Of a stretch of 64,000 nucleotides of DNA, positions 22,748 to 35,800 are shown in pieces. This DNA is from Neurospora tetraspora (Eukaryota; Ascomycota; Sordariomycetes; Sordariales; Sordariaceae): NCBI RefSeq assembly GCF_033439725.1, contig NW_026944383.1, positions 620,001 to 684,000 on the forward strand. The letters run 5' to 3'. The notes under the pieces are model-generated. The model was not told the DNA's origin. It ran no database searches and saw only the letters and a list, made by a program, of their open reading frames with translations. The position numbers and the translations under genes are program-made. The stretch's first letter is position 1. Each line of letters begins with the position of its first letter.

Positions 22748-25700
22748 TTAGATCGTGGACGGCCTCGTGGAGAACAGTCCAGCGACCTGGTAGAAGATAT
22801 CCTCAATGGGCGCCATAGCGAAGGCGGGCGCAGCATTGAAGATCTCGGCGAGCTTCTGGGGAGCGACGACAGCCTGATGAACATCGTAGTCATCATCCTC
22901 CATCTCGACATCCGCATCCGCATCGTGCATCTCCTCGTCGCTTGCCTCACCGTCCTCAATCGCAAGGTCCACTGGGGCTACCAATGCCTTCGATTCCTCC
23001 ATGTTCAGATCCGCCAAGGGCTGAAGCATCCGTGCCTGCTCTCCGCTTTCAGTGATGGACCAGATCTGGGCAGCAGAGTCAACTGCGACGAACCCAGCTG
23101 AGTTGGTAGAAGGGAGGACCGCAGTGATGACCTGAGGGAACGTCTGAATCAGTTGAGGCACTTCCTCATCGACTGAGAAGACAACGAGCTCCGACTTTGC
23201 GCCCTTCTTCAACTTCTCCTGGCTAGAGTTGGGGATAGGGGCAGCAACGGCAAAAGATCGGGACTCGCTGTTGACCGCCAAATGGGTCATCTGCTTGGCA
23301 GCCTCGGAAGTCTCCTTCAGGGCAAAGCTGTACTGCACCTCATCTGACACGATATCGTAGACCGTAAGATCCTCCGAAAGGATGATCAGAGACGAAGAGA
23401 GAGCCTCGATACCCCGGATCTCACCCCTAGACAGGTTAGGGATGGTGTCACGGATAGCACCGGTAGCCGTGTCGATAACGGCAACAACAGCTCCGGATGA
23501 AGGGCCGTAGGCAGCAAAGAGTACAGAGCCGTCCTCAGAGAAGGCAAGGGCGCCGCTGCGAGGGGTCTTGGGAGAAACTTCTACCGCCTCTTCCAGTTGC
23601 CCATAAGCAGGGAGCTCAACAGCCCGAGAGCATGACCATGTCCGGAGCTGATGGCCTTCGGGCCCGGTTGTCGCCAGACCGTCTTTCCTGCGCAGCTTGG
23701 GGCTCCAGAACCGCACTACACCGTCAGTGCCAAGAGAAGCAAATCGGGAAGAAATAGGGTCGCTGACGACATCCAGGATGGTCTCCGACTCTGTTGTGAA
23801 ATGTGCCTCGTTGATGCGCGAAACGAGCTGCAAAGAGTTATCCTCCGCTTCAACCTCCCAGAACTTGAGATAGATCTCTCGCCTTTCCCGCGAAACTTCG
23901 CATGTGGTCTTGGAGCCAGTCAACAAAGGCTCAAGGTCCCTCTCAGGCGGCTGCCACTCATCTACCGACGCAAGCCATTTCCCATCGTGGGAGAAGGCCA
24001 TCTTGGTGACTCTGGGCTCGATGATTGGCGCACCCTGGCTTGTCATGTTGGCATCGGTAGGGTTGGTGCGCGCAATGGGGTGCTTGCCAACTCCCTGGAA
24101 CGAGGAGACGTCGAAAACTTGGAGAAGTGGTGTGGACGGCGCATTTCCTGTCGAGCTGGCCTGCTGCCCATTGCCGACGCAGAGGAATAGTTGTGAAGGG
24201 TTGGTAGGGTTGCTGGTAGTAATCAAAGGTGTTGAGATTTCGTCGACGGATCTCCATACGCGGCGTACCAGAGACTCCTTCGATGGCTTGTCGCTGAGAA
24301 CCAAAGACTGAATACCGGAAACGTAGGTCGTGGGCTTCATCTCAGCGGTCGAGAGAACCATAGCAGAGTTATCGTCGAGGTGAAGAGCGTAGGATGATCC
24401 CTTGGGCGAAACAACAATATTTTCAATGGTTGCCGAAAGATGAGGCAAGAACTCCCTCTTGCCGGTATCCAACTGCCACAAAACGAGTACGGTTTCGGCA
24501 CCACCAGAAATCAGATAGTTACCTGTCAAACTGTCAGCACTTGGTGGTTTCCTATACACAGTTCACGAATTCTTACCATCTTCAGACCACTTGACGCTGT
24601 GGACGGCCCTGCGGTGCCAATGGAGCTTGCGAGGCTGAATGGGGCCCGCCTTGGTCGCGTTGCCGGGCAGTTTCGAGAGAAGGTCGCCATATACGTAGAT
24701 AGCACCGCGAGCGCAGCCGATGACGAGATCGACGAACTGGATTTCTACACCACCCTTCTTGGTTGTTTGGAGAGTCGGACGAATGTCGAGGCAAGTGACC
24801 AGATCGGGTACGCCGAAAGAGTGGAACGCGTATTCGAGGTCGTCGACCCCCTTGACAGTCTTTCCCTTGGATTTGAGTGTGCCGATGTGTAACGTCTCCT
24901 TCGCGGCAGCGACAATGAGTCTGCCGCCAGCAGCGGAGCGGAGCAATTGCGGGTTCTCGTCGTATGTGTGGATAAGCTTGCCGGTCTTCTTCTGGAGGGC
25001 CTTGAGATCGTAGGCCACGATTTGCGCCGAGGACTTGGTGAACTTCTGGAGGACGAAGAGCACATCTTCTTGCTTGTCGCGAATGTCGACCGACTCAACG
25101 GTCATGTCGAGGACCTTCTTGACGTCAATCGTAAAGGGTGTCTCGGCGCCTTCGCCTGTCGTCCAGTTGAGGTGCCAGATACGGCCATCTGAGCATGCGA
25201 CCCAGAGGAAATCGGGTGCGCTGGCGGATAGCGCAGACGCGACGATATGAGGAGAGGAAAGCTCGGCGCCGCTGTCGAGCTTGGTGACGGGAAGGGTTAT
25301 CCTCCTGACGAGCAAGGAATCCTCGGTAGAGTATACTTGAATTGATGTGTTGTAGGTGATAAGGAGGTATCTGAATCGCATTAGTAGAGCTCCTACCTGG
25401 GGAACTGCTCTCAAACGAACCGTTCATCCAAGGAGAATATGGGATCGATGTCGAGCATGCGGCCGCCCATAGGATTCGACACCTTCCATGCTGATGTGTC
25501 GCGCGTCGTCAAGCCATTCGAAGCATCCGTAAGTTCCAGATCGCCATTGGTCGTTTGTTCGAAAAGGGTGCTCTCTTGGGAGTCGGCAGCATCGTCAACA
25601 GTGCCATTGGCGGCGGGCTGGGTCTTTGGTTTCGATCGTTGCCTTTTTTGCGAAGCGGTCGTCTCTTCCTTGGGCTCTCTCTTTCTCTTCTTCAGCGAGG

Positions 25701-25767
25701 CGGTTTCGCCGTTGGCATCCATCTTGGACGCCTTCGAGGTCTTGCGAGGGGTGCGTAGCTCCACCAT
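22748..25767 (-). CDS. nan1: Nan1/Utp17 (WDR75-like) WD-repeat protein of the t-UTP/SSU processome
   Basis: Three exons: 25767-25421, 25370-24577 and 24522-22748, with introns of 50 and 54 bp; 971 aa. The start is MVELRTPRKTSKASK; an in-frame ATG at 25812 is less likely. The N-terminus is basic with SLKKRKREPKEE and QKRQRSKPK, good nucleolar signals. Then come degenerate WD repeats, e.g. PDFLWVACSDGRIWHLNW, LHWHRRAVHSVKWSEDG joined across intron 2 to NYLISGGAETVLVLWQLD, MAFSHDGKWLASVDEW and RFASLGTDGVVRFWSP. They form the twin propellers typical of Utp17. The acidic segment DEEMHDADADVEMEDDD (about residue 915) precedes the helical C-terminal end. In yeast the protein belongs to the t-UTP/UtpA subcomplex, needed for rDNA transcription and 18S rRNA processing in the nucleolus. 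Divergent from RPB10. Confidence 0.92.
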
Positions 25768-26142
25768 CTTGTCGTTGTGAATATGACGATGCAAGTCGGG
25801 CAAGGAACACACGATTTGTCGTACCGAGCTTCACGTCCGCAGCGTCCTTCACAGCGAAAGAAATTTTGGCGGAGTACCCTTCGAAAAGTTAATGTGGGGC
25901 AGGTTTCTTATCAGCGATAAGGCTGAAGTGGCCAATCAGACCCTAGAAAGTCAAATTTGCTGGGGCCTTGTCTTCCGACTTTCAAGTTGCCGCCATCGCC
26001 CTTCAAAGTTAAAGAACTGAAACTTGCGCCGTCACTACCACCAAACTTGCACCACCGTCTCGCCAGAAACTGGTCGCTCATCTGCCGCGAACATCGCCAT
26101 CCCGCCAAACAACTTTTATCAGTCGTTCGACTCGCCAACAAA
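25768..26142. promoter_or_regulatory. Shared divergent promoter region, NAN1 and RPB10
   Basis: 375 bp separate the two start codons, which point away from each other. Both genes serve rRNA and general transcription, so a coordinated bidirectional promoter is plausible. No TATA box is obvious; a CT-rich stretch precedes RPB10. Specific factor sites are not claimed. Confidence 0.5.
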
Positions 26143-26585
26143 ATGATTATTCCAATCCGGTGCTTTTCGTGCGGCAAGGTACGCGACGCGACGCGCCCCG
26201 CTTCCTCCGCCATTTACCCGTCCAACAAGGTTACTGACTTTGGCACATAGGTGGTGGGCGATCTCTGGGAGAGATACCTGCAGCTGATCGATGGCGAGGA
26301 GATCACCGACGGGTATGCGACATCTACGAACGACTTTCGATATACAATCAACAATAACTGACAGACGATGATTAGTGATGCTCTGGATCAGCTCGGCCTC
26401 AAGCGCTACTGCTGCCGTCGCATGGTCATGACCCACGTCGACCTCATCGAGAAGCTTCTCAAGTAGGTTCTCGTGGATGTTCTGTGCAGGCATTCGGTTG
26501 CTGACTGCTGTTTAGGTACACTCCCGATGGCCGCAACGTCAAGAAGATCGAGATGCAGACTCGCAACGAGGAACAGGGGATGTAA
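26143..26585 (+). CDS. rpb10: Rpb10/ABC10-beta, shared subunit of RNA polymerases I, II and III
   Basis: Four exons: 26143-26178, 26251-26312, 26376-26462 and 26516-26585; 84 aa. The N-terminus [12 protein letters not shown], with its CxxC pair, and the internal [21 protein letters not shown] supply the four zinc-binding cysteines (CFSC and CC) that define Rpb10. The linker [17 protein letters not shown] also matches the family. The C-terminal tail ([21 protein letters not shown]) is somewhat longer than in yeast (about 70 aa). It is a structural subunit of all three nuclear polymerases, contacting the two large subunits or their Rpb3/Rpb11-type partners. Divergent neighbour of NAN1. Confidence 0.97.
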
Positions 26586-29500
26586 TACGCCCGAGCGCTC
26601 CAAGAATTCATTATTAACCATCCGGTCAAGCCGACTACTTTATCACCCGGCAAGAGAAAACTGCATAATCATTAAGGCGTTTGGGAGTATCACCACAACT
26701 GTGTTGGACGGGGGATAGAAGCGACCCTGATCTCACTTTCAGGAGGCGGAAAGCAAGAATTTGATTTGGTTGTGCTTTTTTGGTTGGAACTTGCGGCGTC
26801 AAGGTGCATTTGGGACAATTTGTCTTCTGGTGTAGGTTCTGTTGGCGGTTAGATTTACCGAAGCAACATTGCCAGACATAACAGACTAACCTTTCAGTTT
26901 GCAACTGCAGTTGAGAAGTTGTGATGCTACAGGCATCGTCTACAGCCGGTACCTGCCTCTTGCTCGTGTGGCTTGATGTGATATAACCAACCGCATATAG
27001 ATATCTGCATTGACAACTCACAAGTCGCCGTGCTCGCCTGCGCGGTTTCCAACGCCTCGGGTCCGGATGTCTTTTGGGAATGGTGGAAAAGTCTACCGCT
27101 TCGGTTGGGCTGGACCGATCGAATACAGAAGCGACACTCGGATTGGATAGACCTTCCAATTGTGGGGGGCATCAAGCCAGTGCAAGGGACGATGGCGCTG
27201 GTGGACAAGAGACATTCACACAAGGTAGCACTGCCGTCCAAAATCACACGACCAGTCCATGACATTGGTGCAGTTGGGGATGTCTTTGGGTCATAGCCTA
27301 TGCTATTCGCTCCTATGTTCATGTTGTGTGTTGAACGTCATATCTTCCAGTATGTTTACTCAGGCGCCCGGTCAACTTGCTCTCTACAGAACAATTTATC
27401 TGAATAGCTTCCACATCCGAGGATCCCCGTTCTTGATAATGCTTCTCCCATGCTCGGGTCCAGTGACTCGAACTGTATGTGGAAGCGAAGCGAGTGTTGG
27501 CCCTGTCCCCAGGCCTGGTCTGGACGCCACCCAGTCAGATGCTTCTTCGTTACGGTGCTCACCGGTTAGCAAACATGTTTTCCAGAAAATGAGCTTCGAG
27601 ATTGATATCAAACTTGAGCATTATCTTCACCGATATGGACCTCCCAGCCGGTCGTAATCATGCAACGCTATTCCGTCTACGACTTACCTATTCCCCCAAC
27701 CCTTCACACTTGTACAAGTAATGGCACGTAGATTATCTTATCCAAGTCGGTTTGAAGAATGGCGTTGACACTTCAGTGGTCTTTCCATATTTCTTTAAAA
27801 CCACTCTGCCACAGTGTTTCTGGCCTCTTTTGGCTCGTCTTCTCACCCAGTTCTTCGCATAGCCGAGCTCGTCACAAACAGAGCAGTGTAGCTGTGTCTT
27901 GAACCCATCCCAGTAAGCGTCCAGAATCAAACGACACCCAAAATGCTGGGTAAGTTAAATTGGCGTAGTGCCTTCTTCCCTGTCTTATGTACGTGCAGGT
28001 AAGATCAAGTAGCCAACCGTATGCAAAGCATCATTCCTTCAGCATGGGCGGTTTTCTAATCGAATTGTGAGACTTCGGCACATCGATTGCTTGCAGTCAC
28101 CATCTCCCAAGTCTCGATGAGCACGCCAAGTTGCCCAACAAGGAGTCAACAAAGTAAGACCACGCCAGCCGTTCATAGCGCTGCCCAACAGTCCGGATAT
28201 CACAATTCCTGGGAGTTGTTCTTTCCCCGCGGAACCGGAAGACACTTTTGTCATCTGACAAACTTGGCCCGGAGTGCAAGTGGAGAGTTGTCTGCTTGTG
28301 AAATCCGGGGAATTGGGGATCGCGCAAGGTCTACCAAGAACCGATGAACACCCTCTCTTATAGTGGAGATCCTGGCGCTTTGATGAGCCATGGGTTCCCC
28401 TGGTATCAAGGGTTGGGCCACACCAACGTCAAGAACTAATTTGCGGATCCATCACAGGGCAGCGACGAACTCTTTTCTGATCAGAAGTCCCAAAAGCCCG
28501 AACTTGGTCCCTCCGGATTTACTTTCCCGTTCACACCTTTTCCCACAACCGTTCGCACGTTATCTGGACCCGAGTGTATGGTTCAAGGGCAAGAAGCCGG
28601 CGAGCCGGTTTCGAGACCATACCCGAGTAACCTAGGAACATCACCACCACCAATATCAGTCCCCTCTAACCGCCGAGCCCAGCACAAAAAAACGCCCTGG
28701 GATGTTTGTTGTAAAAGGACTCATTTTTCACCTTGCCCATGCCACGCCGGATTTGGAAACCGGCCGGCAGTGCCCCCAAGGATGTTGATACCAAACGTTC
28801 CATAAGACTCCGCCAATATAGCGACCTTTTGGCCGGCCGGTTGAGCCTTTTCAACTTCCGGAATCCCCAACCATTGCCCTATAATGACGGTTCACGTCAT
28901 TTTCTGGAGGATTTATTTCTTCCATGCATCGTCCGTTAACACGGGTGCCGATTCGACCTGGACTGGGGCACTGGGCATCATTTCCCCGGAACGCCCTAAA
29001 AGGCCGGTGATATAGGTCAAGCCTGAAGCCGAAAAACTCCTCGACAAGCTCGGTACTGTGTCACACATCATGGTAGTGGGCGAGGTCTAGATGGTGATTT
29101 CAGCCTTGAGGAACAAATCGACAATGCGATGATTGAAAGGGTCGTCGGCCGGTCTCTCGAGTTCTTCAGACGAAAAAGCCAAATCGAGAGAAGGGCATCA
29201 TCCGCGATATGCCCCAAAACGATACAGATCGAGGGATGCCAGAAACACTGTGCCAGATGCGGTTCTCTGCGTGTATAATCCGGTTCCATGGGTTTCAGGG
29301 AGCGACGCTATGTCTGAAGGTGATGCTCTGGCCGAGCCAATTTTCCTCGGTTTTGATAAAGCAAATGCAAATTTCCTGATAGTGGGTGGGCTCGTGGGAT
29401 GTCTTGAGTTTTTATCATGGTCTGTCTCTTTCTGAACACAAGTTGGGGTCGTTCTGTCATACCTGAATCAGTTCAGCTATCGTATCGTCGATGCTACAGA

Positions 29501-29775
29501 GGTCAGAGGCAGAGAGAGGTAGGTCTCAAGACAGATCTTGCACCACCTCGCCATTGGTCACAGAGACTCCCGAAGAGACACAAGATCACGGAACAGCGAC
29601 CAGCAGGTTGGGAACGCGGCGAAGACACTCACACTTTGATGAGCCCTTGAAAGAGTTGAAGAGTCCCTTGAAGCAATCTGATTGGTCCAGAGCCTGCCCC
29701 TCGAACGTGAAGCGGGGCTTTTGGACGTTGGATGCCGAGTGGCCGCCAAAGCGAGCCCATCTTCCCTCACTGCAT
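26586..29775. other. Gene-poor region bordering the AT island
   Basis: About 3.2 kb of ordinary composition with no family I recognise and no convincing multi-exon join. Scattered frames of 60-170 codons lie on both strands (the longest, 174 codons, at 26635-27159 minus) and look accidental. Base composition stays normal up to the island border near 29880, so RIP did not spread visibly into it. Confidence 0.5.
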
Positions 29776-29805
29776 GCTTAAGGCCCTGATCGGCTGGATG
29801 TGCTT
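29776..29805 (-). repeat. Island-flanking inverted repeat, left copy
   Basis: On the minus strand it reads AAGCACATCCAGCCGATCAG then ggccttaagc. It matches 44820-44848 on the plus strand over about 29 positions with one inserted base and one mismatch. The 19-base core GCACATCCAGCCGATCAGG is identical in both. Confidence 0.9.
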
Positions 29806-32511
29806 GCATCGAGCATACAGATATTTCAGTACAATCTGGTGCCCTGTAGCCAAGCGAGCTAGTAGTTGTACTGCTTTTTAGGGGGTATTTGAATTGGAGT
29901 CGACTGGGGTGCCTGTATTAGCGCTGGAGTAACCCTTTTTAGTATAGTTAATGCCCAGGAATCTACACTGCTTTTAGAAAGAGGGGTTGACCTTATTGTT
30001 CGTCGTCGTTATGACTTGTAATATTATAAAGGAAGTAAATAATATTAGTAATCGACTAGACGACTAGATATTATGGATTTTTAAGACTTTATAGAGCTTC
30101 TTAATACTATAGAGGGTATCGATTTATTTTAATTCTATACCTAACCCCTAACTTTAGGTCTAATAGAAGACGACTTATTGTTAGAGCCTATTTAGAATAT
30201 TTTTAATAACCTAGTGCCCGCTAGCCGTAATAATAATTAGCTGCCTCCCTTCCCCTCCTTAATTATTATATTAAATTAATTAGTTTAAGAATTAGTACCT
30301 AATCCTCCCGCTAACTAAATTACTACTATATAAAATACTCCTCCGTTATTTTAATTTATAATTAAAGTAAAACGGAAAGTATAAACTAAGTTAGCAAATA
30401 AAATAGCGCTTAAAAAACCTAAAGCCCCAGTAAAAAAGGCTACGCTTATATTTGATAATATTAAATTTATAAAGTTTACCCCTAGAATTACCGCTACCTT
30501 TATAAAGTAGTTACTATATTATATAATTAAGGGGTAGTTTAATAATACCTATACTAAAAATTATAGGGACGTATAGGATTACTTTATCGAAATATATATC
30601 GGAACGTAGCCGGAATATCGCTAGGATTTTAAATACGTTAATAGTAAGTGGAAGGTCGAAATATATCGATATAGAATATAGTAAAGCCTCTTCTCTAAGT
30701 ACTTTAATATTAGCTTAGACCTTAATATTTAATTACTTATTATTTTAAATAAGTACTAGGAATCTTTCGTTAAATATTATACTATTAAAACGTATAAAAT
30801 CGATTAGGTCCGCCGTTAGCTTTTTTAATAATATTGATATATATAAGTAAATCTTTTTTAAAACGAAGGGGATAGCATTTAATATTATTAAAATTAGTAA
30901 AATATAGTAAAAGATTATATTTAATATTAATATTAATTAAAGCTTTAAGGAAAATATAAACAATAATAATTTATTTAATAACGTAGAAGTAAGGGAGGAG
31001 GTGGAGGAGGATAAATAAAATATTAGCGGGGAGAAATTTAACGAGGGTAATAAGGAGGAGGATAATAACGAATTTAAATTATTTGTAATAATTTTAAGAA
31101 GGCGCGCCGCCGCCGCTACTACTACCGCTACGCTAGCGATAAATTAAGTATAAAAATACCGTTTCGTTACTAATCTAACTAAGATTTTAGTTAGTTAAGC
31201 TATCGTATTCGTAAATATAAAGAGGGGAGGAGGAAGTAAGAAGAAATCTAATATAATAATATTAGGAAATTCGATAGAGAAGGCGGCAACCTTATTGTAA
31301 ACTCCTAAACTTCCTAATACAATTAATATTAGTATTACTATTAATAATTTGCAAACGCGCTTTATTAAAAAGATAACCGAGTTAGAGATAATAGTATATA
31401 TTAATTATTTTATAAATAATCCGCTAGTCGCAATAATGTAAATAAGGTTAAGCGAATTAATAAAGGGTACGTATATAAATAGAAAGAAAAGAGGGATTTA
31501 GAAAGAAGGATCTAAAAAAGAACGGTGTAAATTAGAAATCTAATAATTTTACTAAAATTATAGAAGTAAACACCATTTTTTTTCATCCTAGTAAAATATT
31601 AATAAAATGTAAACAAAATTAAATATTCGATTTTATATAGAAATCTTTATACATATTATTCGATTTTTACAAATTATTCGATTTTATATAACTTTACTCA
31701 AATAATTCGATTTTTCTATAATTTTATTCAAATAATTCGATTTTATATATAAGAATCCCTATCTTCCCTCCTCTCCCCTCCTTCCTCTCCCCTCCTTTAC
31801 CTTCTACGAATCGACTACTATTACTTATTTATTAATTAAGCTGTATTATAACGGATATTATTAAAATAAATACCCCTTACCAATTATTTTACTCGCCGAC
31901 GCGCTATTTTTATTATCCTCTCTTCTATTTATATTAATACCCTCAATTCCTTTTTCGAATACGTAATAAAAAAATTATAAAACCTAATTACTACGTAAAT
32001 AATTTAAATTTGCTTCTTTATAGAGTATTCAATAGGTATAACCCTTACAATTTTCTACCTTCTCTTAATAAAATTAAAGATTTACTCTATAATAATATAA
32101 ATACGAACGTAATATAAATTATATAATTCCTTCGCTATTTCAAATAGCTTATTTGCATTCTTCTAATTTTATAAATAATATTTAATATTTAAAAAAGGAA
32201 TTATAATACTTAGCCGCGTCCTAAACCCCGTATTTATTACGTAATAGCGTAATTCTAATATATAAAAGGTTCTCTGAAATATATAAGTAGAAAGCGAAAT
32301 ATTATTAAAAAAACCCTCTACGCCCGCTAATACGTACGTAAAAGTATAATTAAACTTTACCGTAGTAAATACGTTCTAAATAATATTACCCTTTCGATCG
32401 CAATACCGAAGTTACTATTGTAATAGTATATAGGCGGCTATATAAGTCCTATCGATAATACTAATATAACTATTAAAAGTATTAAAGGTTAGATTTAATT
32501 CGATATTAAAG

Positions 32512-32880
32512 TCTAGATAATTATTATTACGCGAAGATGTGCTTTATAAGTGATGCTGATAGAGAATAAGAGAGTAAGAAATTGGTTGCTAGATAGAGCA
32601 ATAGTGCGTAACGATTGGCGATAGTTTTATTAAAGGAAGCGAAGATAATAATTATTGAGAGCCTCAACCTGGAACCTCATATACGATTTTATAGAGTGTA
32701 AATAAGATAAATAATAGGTTGTAAAGTAATAATTAATTAATCCGTTAATTTTAATAGAGACCGACGGGGTAAGTACTTTTATATATTGTAATATATTTAG
32801 ATGAGTATGTCTATATTCAATTTAGTATATATTACGATAGGGTGAAAATATTCAGGTACTGCTTGGAATATTTTCTAATA
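32512..32880 (-). repeat. Left LTR (3' LTR of the minus-strand element)
   Basis: 369 bp matching 43568-43937 along its length. Most differences are C/T or G/A transitions, as expected from RIP. Directly beside its right end, on the minus strand, lies the purine run AGAAGGGAAGA, in the position of a polypurine tract next to a 3' LTR. This supports minus-strand orientation. Confidence 0.85.
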
Positions 32881-35800
32881 TCTTCCCTTCTAAAGAAGGA
32901 GAAGAGTACTTACTATTTATTAATGAGAGCGTTAAATATAAATAGATTATGAAGATTATCGTTATCCTTTTTAATATTATTTATTATTTTGATATCTATC
33001 TTAGTAAGTTTAATTATTATAAATATTAAATCTAATATTTAACTATATCTATATCCCTCGTAGAAGAATACTATATATGTATTAGAATTATTATTATAAT
33101 ACCTAATTTTAGTAATTAAAATTTCTAAGAATACTATATAATAATTATATTACTCGCTGTTAATAAACGTTGTAATTCTCTTCGAGTTCGCGATAGTTTT
33201 TGTTAAAATATAAGAAAGTATTACCTTTACGACGAAAATACTTACGATTAATAGAAGGGGAATTTTCTTTAATGTATTAAATTTCCGGCATTCGGTAATA
33301 AAGCAAATAGATTCTAAGTAAAATATTAAAGCGGGAAGTAGATTAGGCGGATATTATATTAGATTGAATAATATACAGTAATATATTAGAGTAAATAGAG
33401 TAGGTTAATATAAGAATTAGTAATATGCTTGATTAAAGGCTACGGGGAATAGAAGTCTAATATTAAACGTACTAAATTCGTATCTCTTTCATTTCTTTAC
33501 TTATTTTAGCTATTTTATTACGTAGTCCTTCTACTATAGTTAATTAATAGTAGTTAGAATTAATTAAATTATTCTATAGAGTAAATAAGGTTTGTTTAAA
33601 TTTAGTAAGAATATTAATATAATTAATAAATTCAATACAAATATTAATAATAATAATAATATTACGTTTATTTTTAGTTATATTAGTTTGCGTGTAGTAT
33701 AAGTATTTTAAATATATTAAGAGATTATTAATTTGTTCGTTAAGATTACCTTTATAATTATAATATTAGAGGGCGAGTAATTAAGTGCGGGAAGGGATGT
33801 AATTAACGAATATAGGGTTATTATCGTCGTATAATCTAGTAGCTTTTTTAAAGCTATTTTTATATTGTAATATAATACGGTTTAAAAAAAAGCCCGTAGG
33901 TTAGTAAATTTGCTTTCGTATTTTTCAACTTTATTATAGTAATCCTACATAATAGTATCCATTTTGTCGCACAGCTTTTAAAAATTTGTATTTATTATAA
34001 AGTTAAATATTTTATAATCTTTATTAAATATAAGAATTACTATATTTTTAATTAGGTAGACTTTGCCGACTAAGTTCTCCTTAATAATCTTTCCTGTATG
34101 GGCGCGAACTTTAATAGCGTTAGCGAAGGGCTTGTATAGATTTTTATAAATTGGGGAAGGTTTAATATTTATAATATTAATTAAAATTATAGGATTACGG
34201 AGAGTATTACGTTTATGCTTAGTAAAGTAGCCGAATTAACGCTGCTTTTACGTATTGTAGAATTCGAAGTCGTTAAAATTGATTATACGACTAATAGAAT
34301 AAATAGGCTATATAGGAAGATTAATACTATTATTAAAACGGTTATTAATAATGTAAGTAGTTAATAGGACTTCGTTATATTAAAATCGCTAAAAAACTAT
34401 ACTTTTATAAATATAGGAAACTATATCGATTCGGGTAAAAATAAACGACGTAGAGGAGTTATATATTATAGTATAAGAAGTATTATAATTATTAGTAAAA
34501 TAGTCCTACTAAGTACCGAATTTATTATAAGGGATAATACTATTAAATTTTAAGGACGCGAAGGTTATTATAATATAGTAATTAGAGTTACCAATAATAT
34601 ATAAAATCGTTTGGTTTAAATTAATTTAGAGGTTAACATATTTAATAGTATTATAAAGAATGGAGGCGAAGCAACTATTATAGTATATAAATAAGTATTA
34701 GATTATTATAAGAGGTACTTAAACAACGGGTAATTTTTTTTATTAATTTTAATATTTTTATTTATAATGCTATTAAAGGCGTGAGTTTTATTACGCGAGG
34801 GAAGATGGGTATAAGGATTGAAGTCGTTCGAAATAATGTTTATACTACTAATACAGTTGATTATATATTTAAAGCGAATATAATTAAAGAAGGTTGCGAA
34901 GGTTTAATCGTTTATAATAATAATATTAATAGCGATAAAGGTTGGAACGGCGATGTAGAGGCTGTTGTAACTTATATTAATAATTTTATCCTCAAAGCCC
35001 TCCTTATAAAGGCGGTTAAGGTATATAGTTAAGTTAGTAAGAGTAGGAAAGTAATTATTTAGTTCGATTACTAATATAATTGAGTAGAGGTCGTTATTTA
35101 ATATATTTAATTCGCTATTCAGATTACCGTTTTAAATAATTTAATTAGTAACCTTAATACAAGGGTAATTAAATTATGGGGTAGTTATTTTAGTATTATA
35201 TTCTATTATAAAAGTGAAATTAAAAGCGGAATAATATAAGATAATTAGTTAGTAAATATCATAAATAATAAGTATAATTATAAAACCGAATAATTGTAGG
35301 GATAAGGCTATTTGTAAAGGTTAAAAATAGAGTAAATAAAAGGTTTTAATAAGAAGGAAGGTTTTGAATAAATTGAAGGAATTATATACGTATTAAGGAC
35401 CTTCGACCCTATTTAAATTTATATTCCTTCAATTACTTATTGGGTATTGCGTTTACTTTATTACTTTGTATAATTATAATTACCTAATTTTAGCGGCCTT
35501 AAGTATGCGTACTAAATTTACTTATTGAGGATGAAAAAATAAACGAAAGAAATGCCTATAATACCTAATATACTATAAGTTGGCAGTATTAATTTAATAA
35601 TTTTCTTGCGATTTCGAATTTAGAAGTGCGAAGTCTTATTAATCTTAATAAGTTATTTGCGAAGACGATAGAAAAAAGAGTAAAATTAAAATTAAGAAGT
35701 AAAACAATAGAAGGAAAATATTTCTAAATTTCCGTATTAAACGGTCTTTACTTTTTTTTCCCTCTTTTTATTAAAAAATTATTACTTTAAAAGTTAGGGT

